Shown one piece after another: positions 1-7,176 of a stretch of 64,000 nt of DNA. The stretch is from the NCBI RefSeq assembly GCF_000422905.1, contig NZ_AUGY01000034.1, forward strand, positions 1-64,000, read 5' to 3'. The translations under genes and the position numbers were made by a program. Source of the DNA: Paenibacillus alginolyticus DSM 5050 = NBRC 15375. GTDB lineage: Bacteria; Bacillota; Bacilli; Paenibacillales; NBRC-103111. Under the pieces are notes generated by a model. The model was not told the DNA's origin. It was given only the letters and a program-made list of their open reading frames with translations, and searched no databases. Every line of letters begins with the position of its first letter. Position 1 is the stretch's first letter.

Positions 1-2
1 CA

Positions 3-191
3 TTTCAGGAAAGTGAGTACTTCAAGGAGAAGTCCAAAGAACGCTACAAGATCGAGGCGAAGAATAGCGAACTTAAGCACAGGCACGGGTATGATGTAGC
101 CACTTCCGCGGGTCTATTAGGTATGGAACTGCAAGGGGCAATGGCGATATTCGCAGTGAATCTAAAAAGAATTCTGAAACTGAACGACTAA
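3..191 (+). CDS. IS1182-type transposase, C-terminal tail (5' end outside window)
   Basis: An open frame enters from the left edge and stops with TAA at 189-191. The 62 visible residues include the stretch RYKIEAKNSELKHRHGYD followed by LLGMELQGAMAIFAVNLKRI, which I recognise as the conserved C-terminal end of IS1182-family DDE transposases. Only the tail is visible, so it cannot be said whether the element is intact. A strong rho-independent hairpin follows 32 bases after the stop. No convincing terminal inverted repeat or target duplication can be assigned from one end alone. Family call is by remembered sequence similarity. Confidence 0.75.
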   Translation, partial: FQESEYFKEKSKERYKIEAKNSELKHRHGYDVATSAGLLGMELQGAMAIFAVNLKRILKLND

Positions 192-222
192 AAACCATGA
201 CCCAACAGGGCTTTACAGAGGG

Positions 223-270
223 AAAAAGACGGCGTTTACTCCCGGAATGTGGGAGTAACGCCGTCTTTTT
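223..270 (+). terminator. Rho-independent terminator after the transposase tail
   Basis: Twenty-base arms (223-243 and 251-270), complementary apart from a one-base bulge in the left arm, enclose a loop of about 7 bases and end in a T-run. The A-rich left foot makes it likely to work in both directions. Confidence 0.85.
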
Positions 271-403
271 CTGTAGAGCATTAACTTGATTTAGGAGGAC
301 GCAAGTTTTTCAGTGGCCTCGCTTCTGCAGATAGTCCTTTTTATTTTACGTGTAATTGATAAAGAAAGTACAAGAGATTCTCCTTTACCTATTCGGACGA
401 GGA

Positions 404-433
404 TTCGAAAAGATTATGTTACAATGGTACAAT
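404..433 (+). promoter_or_regulatory. Possible SigA promoter for the 492 gene
   Basis: TTCGAA (404-409), an 18-base spacer and TACAAT (428-433). The -10 is good and the -35 is weak. It sits about 55 bases before the start codon of the following small gene. The rest of 271-485 shows nothing I can name. Confidence 0.35.
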
Positions 434-491
434 AGCGTCACTCGCCTGTACACAGGCTCAAGAATCATAGGAATAAAGGGAGAGAATGCAA

Positions 492-728
492 ATGGCCGTT
501 ACGGCGAATGAAGTTGCGGAATGGATGATGGAGCAGTTGAAATCCGCGGGTATTTTATATCAGAAAGAAGCGGTGGACTATATAATTCAACATTTTGGGG
601 AATCCTTCATCTATGTGAATGAAAATGGGAATCAAGCGATTTCCAAAGATGTGAAGAAAATTTTCAAAAAACTTCATGGCGGTAAAGCTGCTTGGGAGCG
701 CGATGGATTTTTCTGGGGATGGCATTAA
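492..728 (+). CDS. Small conserved protein, DUF6953-like
   Basis: A 78-residue protein. The motif order VTANEVAEWM, GESFIYVNENGNQAI and WERDGFFW resembles the DUF6953 family (also seen as integron-cassette and small bacterial hypothetical proteins), whose function is unknown. An ATG at 486 is in frame, but the GGGAGAG at 478-484 lies only one base before it and 7 bases before the ATG at 492, so 492 is preferred. No signal peptide or membrane segment. It is soluble and mildly charged. It stands alone between a transposase tail and a hairpin element at 735. Confidence 0.7.
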   Translation: MAVTANEVAEWMMEQLKSAGILYQKEAVDYIIQHFGESFIYVNENGNQAISKDVKKIFKKLHGGKAAWERDGFFWGWH

Positions 729-734
729 CACAGC

Positions 735-772
735 GGAGAGACTTTGAGCTACGCTCAAAGATCCCTATATTA
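735..772 (+). promoter_or_regulatory. Hairpin element A (GGAGAG...TCCCTATATTA), copy 1
   Basis: GGA, an internal GAGA, the perfect 8-bp stem CTTTGAGC / GCTCAAAG with loop TAC, a bulged A, then TCCCTATATTA. Nearly the same arrangement occurs at 42875-42914 in front of the Asp23-family gene. Here it starts 7 bases after the stop of the 492 gene and is followed 40 bases later by a terminator hairpin, so it may be a 3' UTR element or a leader that ends in an attenuator. Function unknown. Confidence 0.5.
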
Positions 773-811
773 GTTATTGCATAGGCAGAGGCTGTTTTCT
801 TCCAGTTTAGG

Positions 812-847
812 GCTGAAGCCGTTAGGATACAGGCATCAGCTTTTTTT
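812..847 (+). terminator. Rho-independent terminator downstream of element A
   Basis: GCTGAAGCC (812-820) pairs with GGCATCAGC (832-840) apart from one A/A mismatch, and is followed by seven T residues. Confidence 0.7.
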
Positions 848-883
848 GTACGTTTTTCCTTAAAAAAATGTCAATAATCCAAG

Positions 884-912
884 TTGCTAAAACATAGAAT
901 TCATAATAAGAT
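884..912 (+). promoter_or_regulatory. Predicted SigA promoter for the 982 gene
   Basis: TTGCTA (884-889), 17-base spacer, TAAGAT (907-912); about 70 bases upstream of the GTG start at 982. Confidence 0.45.
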
Positions 913-981
913 AAGAGTAAGCAGATAAGTTGTCTGAATATTTAAACAAAATTATATGCGCCAATTATGGAGGGGATTGCC

Positions 982-1578
982 GTGAGTAAGAGTCATGAAG
1001 TGGAGTATTGCAACCTAGAGTTACGATTTGATCGCCGGCTAATCCGGAACTTCATTAAAGCACTCATTCAGGAAGGTTATTCTCTGTATTGGAACGAAAG
1101 CGAGCTGCAGTTCATCATTTCCATTCGTACAGGACGCAAGCTGATTAAGCTGAAATTCGAACGAATCGGTGAAAAGTATAAAATCGTAGGCAATTATTCC
1201 TTCAAAGATGAGAAGCTCGCCGAGATGATGGAGAAGTTGATTGGTGATACACGTGGTCATGCTGTAGTAAAAAGATTCAAGGATCGGCAAATTCTCATTG
1301 AGAATATTATGTTCGGTGAAATTATTCGAATGGTCGAGATTAGCGGTATCGAACATAAAGTGCTGTATCAGAAGGAGCCTGCCGTGACCGTAGAGGAAGT
1401 CATGCAAGCGCTGCGATCCAAGCGTACCGACGATCGGATTCCTATTTTGCGTATGGAGCTTGATTACGAACTAGCTACCCTGCATGATGCTATGGCTTCT
1501 GGCGATGTCAAAGCTGTCATGGAGAGCAAAACCAAGCTGATCGAATTGAGACAAGAAATGCTCTTATTGGAGATGTGA
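982..1578 (+). CDS. Conserved hypothetical protein (about 198 aa)
   Basis: I do not recognise this family. The protein is soluble and charged, with a mixed alpha/beta N-terminal two thirds (LELRFDRRLIRNFIKALIQEGYSL, split by a beta-rich KLIKLKFERIGEKYKIVGNY region) and a helical C-terminus rich in Leu, Glu and Lys that could form a short coiled coil. The first ATG of the frame (967) overlaps a strong GGAGGGG (969-975), which instead sits 6 bases before GTG 982; GTG is therefore chosen. It is a single-gene unit with its own predicted promoter at 884 and a terminator at 1600. No catalytic motif is visible. Confidence 0.75.
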   Translation: MSKSHEVEYCNLELRFDRRLIRNFIKALIQEGYSLYWNESELQFIISIRTGRKLIKLKFERIGEKYKIVGNYSFKDEKLAEMMEKLIGDTRGHAVVKRFKDRQILIENIMFGEIIRMVEISGIEHKVLYQKEPAVTVEEVMQALRSKRTDDRIPILRMELDYELATLHDAMASGDVKAVMESKTKLIELRQEMLLLEM

Positions 1579-1599
1579 AAATGAATATTGGAATCAAAT

Positions 1600-1650
1600 A
1601 AAGGGAGAGTCTTTATCTAGTGAATAGATAGGGGGTCTCTCTTTAAATTT
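1600..1650 (+). terminator. Terminator after the 982 gene
   Basis: A long imperfect hairpin: arm 1601-1619 pairs with 1625-1644 through several G-T wobbles, and ends in CTTTAAATTT. Confidence 0.65.
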
Positions 1651-1665
1651 ATTGTAAAATTACGC

Positions 1666-1694
1666 TTGTTAACCCGAACGTCATCGCATATAAT
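1666..1694 (+). promoter_or_regulatory. SigA promoter of the glycoside operon
   Basis: TTGTTA (1666-1671), exactly 17 bases, TATAAT (1689-1694). Transcription should begin near 1701. The -35 is embedded in TTGTTAAC, an octamer repeated at the -35 of the second LacI operon (8533-8540). Confidence 0.8.
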
Positions 1695-1703
1695 CGACTT
1701 ATG

Positions 1704-1725
1704 AAAGTTAAAGCACTTTAACTTT
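1704..1725 (+). promoter_or_regulatory. Perfect 22-bp palindrome at +1: LacI-type operator
   Basis: AAAGTTAAAG-CA-CTTTAACTTT is a perfect inverted repeat beginning about 3 bases after the predicted transcription start. Symmetric operators of this kind are typical of LacI/GalR regulators, and a LacI gene (5147) lies in the same operon. Binding here would block initiation or clearance. The assignment to that regulator is inference. Confidence 0.65.
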
Positions 1726-1797
1726 TGAAGGGGGATCTTTTTTTTCAACCAACCTAAAATGTATTCACTTTCTAAAGTTAAGGGGGTAGTAAACGCC

Positions 1798-1821
1798 AAA
1801 AGTTAAAGCGGTTAAACTTTA
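1798..1821 (+). promoter_or_regulatory. Second, imperfect operator-like palindrome
   Basis: AAAAGTTAAAGCGGTTAAAC followed by TTTA repeats the AAAGTTAA half-site of the 1704 palindrome and has the CG centre common in LacI operators. A further single half-site AAAGTTA is at 1774-1780. The three sites span about 95 bp, so looping or roadblocking is possible. Confidence 0.45.
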
Positions 1822-1846
1822 TGAGAATTCACTTGAAAAGAAAACA

Positions 1847-2761
1847 ATGAAAGGAGCGGTTTCGCTGGGCACAAGCAGAGGTAGTCGTCGAGAAAGCAAG
1901 TATTTCTACCTGTTCGTTTCACCCTGGATCATCGGCTTCATTGTATTCGCTTTATTTCCGATTGGGGCATCGCTCTATTACAGCTTCACCGACTACGATA
2001 TCATTCATGCTCCGGTATACGTGGGCTTGAACAATTATTCAGAACTTTTCAAAGACGAGCAGTTCTGGAACTCGTTTAAAGTCACGCTGCAATATACGTT
2101 TTTTAGTGTCCCGCTAACGTTATTGCTTTCCTTGGTTTTTGCTTTGCTCATTAATCAAAAAGTTCCGTTCCGCGGCTTTTTTCGGACGGCCATGTATTTT
2201 CCAAGCATGATTTCGGGTGTTTCCATGTCATTGTTGTTTTTCTGGGTATTTAACCCGCAGGCTGGATTATTCAACTATGGACTCTCCTTCTTCGGCATTG
2301 AGCCGATTCACTGGCTTCTTGATCAGAAGTATGCGATGTGGGCTTTAATTATCATGTCTTTCTGGGGGATGGGAGCGGGGATGCTCATCTTCCTAGCAGG
2401 TTTGCAAGGTGTTCCGACCAGTTTGTTAGAAGCAGCAAGGCTTGATGGTGCTGGACGCTGGAGATCATTCTGGAACGTAACATTTCCCATTATTTCTTCC
2501 GTTTTCTTATTTCAACTTATTATAGGCATGATCGATTCCTTCCAAGTGTTCACGCAGGCCTACACGATGACGCAAGGCGGACCTAACTATTCTACCTGGT
2601 TTTATGTGTATAACATTTATGTGAACGCCTTCAAAAACTTCCGCTATGGCTATGCCTCCGCGATGTCGTGGCTGCTGCTCATTGCCGTTATGTTCGTCAC
2701 CTTCCTCATTATGAAAAGTTCGAAACGTTTCGTGCACTATGAAGGAGGGACGAATGAATGA
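1847..2761 (+). CDS. Sugar ABC transporter permease 1 (MalF-like, CUT1)
   Basis: Inner-membrane subunit of a carbohydrate uptake ABC importer, 304 residues with six hydrophobic segments, the first at about residues 25-47. The cytoplasmic EAA loop reads EAARLDGAGRWRSFWNVTFP, the docking motif for the ATPase. It overlaps the next permease by 4 bases (ATGA), showing translational coupling. No ATP-binding subunit is encoded here. CUT1 importers in Bacillales often use a shared MsmX-type ATPase, so this is expected rather than a defect. The ribosome site before ATG 1847 is weak (GAAAAGA); the AAAGGAG inside the reading frame leaves a small doubt about the start. Confidence 0.9.
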   Translation: MKGAVSLGTSRGSRRESKYFYLFVSPWIIGFIVFALFPIGASLYYSFTDYDIIHAPVYVGLNNYSELFKDEQFWNSFKVTLQYTFFSVPLTLLLSLVFALLINQKVPFRGFFRTAMYFPSMISGVSMSLLFFWVFNPQAGLFNYGLSFFGIEPIHWLLDQKYAMWALIIMSFWGMGAGMLIFLAGLQGVPTSLLEAARLDGAGRWRSFWNVTFPIISSVFLFQLIIGMIDSFQVFTQAYTMTQGGPNYSTWFYVYNIYVNAFKNFRYGYASAMSWLLLIAVMFVTFLIMKSSKRFVHYEGGTNE

Positions 2762-3606
2762 ATAAAACGAAAGTCATGTTTGATCCCATGCAAATCATTG
2801 GATTTTTGATTTTGATTGCCATCACATTTATTATGCTCTCTCCTTTATGGTTCATGGTCTCGACAGCACTCAAGACAACCAAAGAGATGTTGACTTTTCC
2901 TCCAACTTGGATTCCGAAAACGTTTGCTTTCAGTAATTTCAAGACGCTTTTTACGAATCAGGATCTGAAATTTGGTCAGCAGTATATGAATAGCTTCATC
3001 GTTGCCGGTCTTTCCGTAATTGGAACCGCGATATCATCCAGTCTGGTTGCATTTGGCTTTTCGCGGTATAACACTCATTTGAAGTCGCTATTCTTTATGC
3101 TCTTGTTGAGCACAATGATGCTGCCATATCCAGCCATTATGATTCCGCAATTTCTATTATTTCGTCAATTGGGCCTGCATGATTCTTTGCTGCCGCTCAT
3201 ATTGCCTGCATTTTTTGGCTCTGCGTATATGATATTTCTGCTGAGACAGTTCTTTTATTCATTACCGAATGAATTGTTCGACGCAGGAAGAATTGACGGG
3301 TGCAGTGAGTTTCGTTTGTTCTGGAACTTGACATTGCCGCTCTCAGGTCCGGTATTAGCGACGGTATCTATTTTCACCTTCATTTGGTCATGGAATGATC
3401 TGCTAGCTCCTGTCCTTTACTTGGATTCGCAAGAGCATTTCACACTTCCTATCGGCATGGCTGCTATGCTTTCTTCCAAGTTCCGTATTGCACCGTGGAA
3501 TTTACTGATGGCTGCTTCCATTTTGTCCGTGTTACCGATTATCACACTATTTACGTTTGCTCAGAAACGATTTGTTGAAGGTATTGTGCTTACGGGTATT
3601 AAGTAA
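2758..3606 (+). CDS. Sugar ABC transporter permease 2 (MalG-like, CUT1)
   Basis: Second permease, 282 residues, six predicted membrane segments (first at about 12-35). The EAA-type loop is seen as FDAGRIDGCSEFRLFWNLTLPLSGP, near residue 180. It starts inside the stop codon of permease 1 and ends 40 bases before the binding-protein gene, so all three are one transcript. With permease 1 it would form the heterodimeric channel. The substrate is not readable from sequence; the downstream 6-phospho-beta-glucosidase suggests a beta-linked glucoside. Confidence 0.9.
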   Translation: MNKTKVMFDPMQIIGFLILIAITFIMLSPLWFMVSTALKTTKEMLTFPPTWIPKTFAFSNFKTLFTNQDLKFGQQYMNSFIVAGLSVIGTAISSSLVAFGFSRYNTHLKSLFFMLLLSTMMLPYPAIMIPQFLLFRQLGLHDSLLPLILPAFFGSAYMIFLLRQFFYSLPNELFDAGRIDGCSEFRLFWNLTLPLSGPVLATVSIFTFIWSWNDLLAPVLYLDSQEHFTLPIGMAAMLSSKFRIAPWNLLMAASILSVLPIITLFTFAQKRFVEGIVLTGIK

Positions 3607-3646
3607 ATCTTCATAGGATAAAAGGTTAACATGGGGAGGAAGAAGG

Positions 3647-4999
3647 ATGAAACAGGGAAAAAGGAAAGTCATCTACGCATTAAGCCTAACGTTAGCAAGT
3701 GTATCGGTGCTGTCCGCTTGTTCAGATGCAGATAGTAATGGGAAGCGCAGTGAGCCAGTCACGATCACGCATTACACAATCGACTCGCCGGATCGAACGT
3801 TTGTGGAGAAATTGATTCCAGACTTTGAGAAGAAACATCCAAACATTAAGGTCAAAGTGACGAAAACCCCTTACGAGCAATTTGATTCCAAGCTTCAATC
3901 CTCGATTGCTGCCAATAATTCACCTGATGTCACATCTCACTGGGGTTATGGCGGATTTATGGAGTATTACAACAAAGGGATGCTCGCTGACCTCAGCTCG
4001 ATCATGCAGGCGGATGGATTCAAAGCTTCCGATTATAGCATTCCGGATGACGTGATGAACATTTACAAAGTTAACGGTAAATCTTATGGCATTCCACTAA
4101 ATAGCTATGTCACTGTCATGCTGTATAACAAAGACTTATTTGACAAAGCCGGACTGGCCTACCCGCCAACGGATTACAACGATAAAAGCTGGACGTATGA
4201 CAAAATGGTGGAGTATGCAGCCAAACTGACTGTGGATTCGAAGGATATGAACAAGGCCCAATATGGTTTGGATTTCGGTTGGGGCGAACGTGATCAGAAA
4301 CCGCAATATTTTGGAGCCAACGTCTACTCGGACGATACTTGGAAGAACGGCGGAAAGCCTTCCGCAATCAATTTGAACAAACCTGAAGTCATTGAGGCGT
4401 ACAAGAAGATTTATGGGTTGATTTGGGATAAAAAGGTGTCCCCGACGCCAGCGTTTTCCAAGTCGGTATCCGGACAATTCGGCGATCCGTTCCTTTCTGG
4501 CAAAATCGGTATGTCCGTAGTCGGGTCTTGGAGCTTGGCAGCGTCTAGTGAATTTAATTTCAAAGTCGGTGTCGCTGCAGTGCCGCAAGGTCCTAACGAG
4601 AAGATTCGCAGTGTACTTTACGTTGATCCGTTGTTCGTCCTGAAGGATTCCAAGCACCCGAAAGAAGCATACGAATGGATCAAATACTTAATTACGACAG
4701 ATGTGCAGGAGAAATCCATTGAGCTCAGCGGCGGCAACCCGCCTGTCAATCAAAAAGCGGCCGAGAAGTACTATGGGAACTTCGAAGGCATCGACCCTAA
4801 ACTAATTAAACAAGTGTATGAGGGTGCATACAAAAATGGCTTCGAATCTTACAACCATATGATTTCAAACTACTCGCAAATTAATGAGCTGTTCATTAAC
4901 GAGCTGGCTAGCGTTGAAAATGGCGACAAGAAAGTCGAAGAGGCTTTACCAGGTATTCAAGATAAATTAACCAAGTTGTTGGAACGTGTGAATAAATAG
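3647..4999 (+). CDS. Sugar-binding lipoprotein of the ABC importer
   Basis: Extracellular solute-binding protein (family 1), 450 residues. A basic N-terminus, hydrophobic stretch and lipobox LSAC place the lipidated cysteine at residue 25, so the protein is anchored on the outer face of the membrane. The body has the typical features VEKLIPDFEKKHPNIKVKV near the start, MLYNKDLFDKAG in the hinge region, and GKIGMSVVGSWS. RBS GGGGAGGAAG is well placed. It is followed by a terminator-like hairpin at 5014, which may lower expression of the distal genes and keep the binding protein in excess, as is usual. Confidence 0.92.
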   Translation: MKQGKRKVIYALSLTLASVSVLSACSDADSNGKRSEPVTITHYTIDSPDRTFVEKLIPDFEKKHPNIKVKVTKTPYEQFDSKLQSSIAANNSPDVTSHWGYGGFMEYYNKGMLADLSSIMQADGFKASDYSIPDDVMNIYKVNGKSYGIPLNSYVTVMLYNKDLFDKAGLAYPPTDYNDKSWTYDKMVEYAAKLTVDSKDMNKAQYGLDFGWGERDQKPQYFGANVYSDDTWKNGGKPSAINLNKPEVIEAYKKIYGLIWDKKVSPTPAFSKSVSGQFGDPFLSGKIGMSVVGSWSLAASSEFNFKVGVAAVPQGPNEKIRSVLYVDPLFVLKDSKHPKEAYEWIKYLITTDVQEKSIELSGGNPPVNQKAAEKYYGNFEGIDPKLIKQVYEGAYKNGFESYNHMISNYSQINELFINELASVENGDKKVEEALPGIQDKLTKLLERVNK

Positions 5000-5013
5000 T
5001 TAGTCATCTCAAG

Positions 5014-5063
5014 CAGGGGGAATGCTGCGTGCGGGTACTGCATTTGCATTCCTCCTGTATATT
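5014..5063 (+). terminator. Hairpin after the binding-protein gene
   Basis: CAGGGGGAATGC (5014-5025) pairs over 12 bp (one G-T wobble) with GCATTCCTCCTG (5046-5057), followed by TATATTT. Probably a partial terminator or 3' mRNA-protecting structure within the operon. Confidence 0.6.
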
Positions 5064-5146
5064 TGAAACGCTAATTGTGGTACTTTGGAAACATGCTGTA
5101 AATCGACTTGATTACTGCAATTATAGAGCTACAGGAGTTGTTTGAT

Positions 5147-6136
5147 ATGAAAGTAAGCATCTTTGACGTCGCCAAGAGAAGCGGTTTGTCAGTCGTTACC
5201 GTTTCACGTGTCATTAATCAAGCTGGCACTGTAAGAGAAAAAAATCGCCAAAAAGTGCTGCAAGCGATGAAAGAGTTAGATTACCATCCGAATGCTGCTG
5301 CACGAAGCCTAGCTCGTGGCAAGACGGGTATCATTGGACTCGGCATTACCACTTTGAACGATTCTTTCTTGGATGCAGTAGTCAAAGAGATTAACGATCG
5401 GCTTGCTGAAAAAGGTTACTTCTTAGCGCTTTCGATATCTACAGACGTGTTTGCATCTTTCGATAATTCTATGTTTCAAGAGGACCGTGTGGACGGTGTC
5501 ATTATGCTCTCGCCGGTTCATGAGGATGATTATGTGATGGAATTGAAAAAGAAGAAAATCCCTTTCGTCATGCTGGATAATCAGCATATTCATCCATCGA
5601 TATCCTCTGTCATCATTGATAATTATAAAGGCGGCTACGAAGCCACGAAGCATTTAATTGACTTAGGCCATAAGGAGATTGCCCATATATCAGGGCTTGA
5701 ACCGTATTTAAGCAGCAGCGAGCGGCGGCGCGGTTTCGTCAGTGCGATGCAGGAGGCAGGATTGGATCCTTCTTGGATTGAAAAAGGTGATTTCAGCATC
5801 ACCTCCGGTTATCAAGCGGCAAGTCGCTGGATGCAGTCGGGAAAACTTCCGAGTGCGGTTTTTGCTGCAGATGACCTAACAGCTTTTGGTGTGATGGACG
5901 CGCTCAAAAATGAGGGCTACAAAATACCGCGTGATATGTCAATTGTCGGCTTTGATGATCAGATATTCTCGGAGGAATTCCGCCCCAGATTAACAACCGT
6001 ACGTCAACCGGCGGACAAAATGGGTCAGCATGGCGTCGATATTTTGCTCAAGTGGATTGATGGTACAGCCAAACGCAATATAACGGTGCAATTGGAACCG
6101 GAATTAATCATTCGAGAATCCACCACAAGAAAATGA
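5147..6136 (+). CDS. LacI-family transcriptional regulator of the glycoside operon
   Basis: A 329-residue regulator: N-terminal helix-turn-helix (SIFDVAKRSGLSVVTVSRVIN) with hinge helix HPNAAARSLARGKTG, then a periplasmic-binding-protein-like effector domain (IIGLGITTLNDS, FAADDLTAFGVMDALKNEGY, IVGFDD). The frame is open back to 5108, but AGGAG at 5133-5137 fits ATG 5147. Likely represses the operon by binding the palindromes at 1704 and 1798, with a sugar or sugar phosphate as inducer; that link is inference from context. Confidence 0.88.
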   Translation: MKVSIFDVAKRSGLSVVTVSRVINQAGTVREKNRQKVLQAMKELDYHPNAAARSLARGKTGIIGLGITTLNDSFLDAVVKEINDRLAEKGYFLALSISTDVFASFDNSMFQEDRVDGVIMLSPVHEDDYVMELKKKKIPFVMLDNQHIHPSISSVIIDNYKGGYEATKHLIDLGHKEIAHISGLEPYLSSSERRRGFVSAMQEAGLDPSWIEKGDFSITSGYQAASRWMQSGKLPSAVFAADDLTAFGVMDALKNEGYKIPRDMSIVGFDDQIFSEEFRPRLTTVRQPADKMGQHGVDILLKWIDGTAKRNITVQLEPELIIRESTTRK

Positions 6137-6172
6137 AACTAGAGCTGATGGATATATACAGGAGTTGAAAGA

Positions 6173-7171
6173 ATGAAATATTATTTGGGTGTAGATGCAG
6201 GCGGGAGTAAGACCTACACGCTCGTAACAGATGAACATGGACATATCATCGGGAAAGGGCACAGCGGCAACGGCAATCATCAACTTGGTGTAGAACAAGC
6301 ACTCGGAAATATTACAAACTCCGTAGCCATGGCTCTACAACAGGCAGGTCTAGCACACAGCGATATTGAATATGCTTTTTTTGGCCTAGCTGGTGCTGAT
6401 CGACCGATTGATTATACGATCCTTCGCCCGCTAATTGGCGGACTGGGATTCACGAATTATGGGATTGATTGTGATACCATGATTGCCTTGCGTGCTGGTA
6501 CCTCCCAGCCTTTTGGCGTTGTTCTAATCTGCGGTAGCGGAACGAACAGTGCAGGAAAGAACAGGCAGGGTGAGTTTTTCCAATGTGGAGGCTACACCTA
6601 TCAGTTTGGAGATTTTGGCGGTGGAGGCACACTCGCTGTAGAGGCTTTTCGGTCTGTCATTCGGTCATGGGATGGCAGGGAGCAACCTACGATGCTGACT
6701 GAATTGCTGATCCAATTTCTTGGCTATAATTCGGTGCAGGAGATGTTTGACGATTTTCTGGATAACAACAAATCGGTACCGCTCCATACGACCAAACTGT
6801 TGTTCGAAGCCGCAGAGCAGGGTGATGAGGTCGCCTGCCGCATTCTCAAGGTGCAAGGGGAAGAGCTAGGCAAGTCAGCCGCAGCGGTAATTAAACGCTT
6901 AAATATGGAGCAAGAGACTTTTCAAGTTGTCCTTGCGGGCAGTGTTATTGCCAGAGGTGATGGGCCTTTTATTTATTCTTATATTGAAAAGGCAGTAAGC
7001 GAAGTTGCCCCCAAAGCCACAATTGTGAAGTTGAACGTCGAACCTGTGATTGGCGCTGTTTGGATGGCTATGGAAGCCGCAGGCAATCCCGTTACAATTG
7101 AAGTGTACGAGAAACTCCGGACCGTGTCCGATTATCAAACCATACAATTATTAGATAAGACTAGGATGTGA
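6173..7171 (+). CDS. BadF/BadG-type sugar kinase (N-acetylglucosamine kinase family)
   Basis: ASKHA-fold ATPase, 332 residues. The phosphate-1 loop is LGVDAGGSKTYTLV at residues 4-17, with GLAGADRP, LICGSGTNSAGKN (phosphate-2) and VVLAGSVIARGDGP (adenosine loop) following in the order of N-acetylglucosamine kinase-like proteins. It would phosphorylate a sugar in the cytoplasm using ATP. The next gene is a GH4 enzyme that needs 6-phosphorylated glycosides, while the transporter of this operon is a non-phosphorylating ABC system. This kinase is the obvious source of the phosphate, acting on either the imported disaccharide or the released monosaccharide. Which one is not decided by sequence. 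Confidence 0.82.
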   Translation: MKYYLGVDAGGSKTYTLVTDEHGHIIGKGHSGNGNHQLGVEQALGNITNSVAMALQQAGLAHSDIEYAFFGLAGADRPIDYTILRPLIGGLGFTNYGIDCDTMIALRAGTSQPFGVVLICGSGTNSAGKNRQGEFFQCGGYTYQFGDFGGGGTLAVEAFRSVIRSWDGREQPTMLTELLIQFLGYNSVQEMFDDFLDNNKSVPLHTTKLLFEAAEQGDEVACRILKVQGEELGKSAAAVIKRLNMEQETFQVVLAGSVIARGDGPFIYSYIEKAVSEVAPKATIVKLNVEPVIGAVWMAMEAAGNPVTIEVYEKLRTVSDYQTIQLLDKTRM

Positions 7172-7176
7172 GTGTT

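Noticed and set aside
735-772. Glycine riboswitch, suggested by GGAGAG
   Set aside because: The conserved core of the glycine aptamer (the ACCGAAGG-type region) is absent.
1617-1799. Minus-strand frame of 60 codons across the glycoside promoter region
   Set aside because: It spans a terminator, a consensus promoter and two operators; no start signals.
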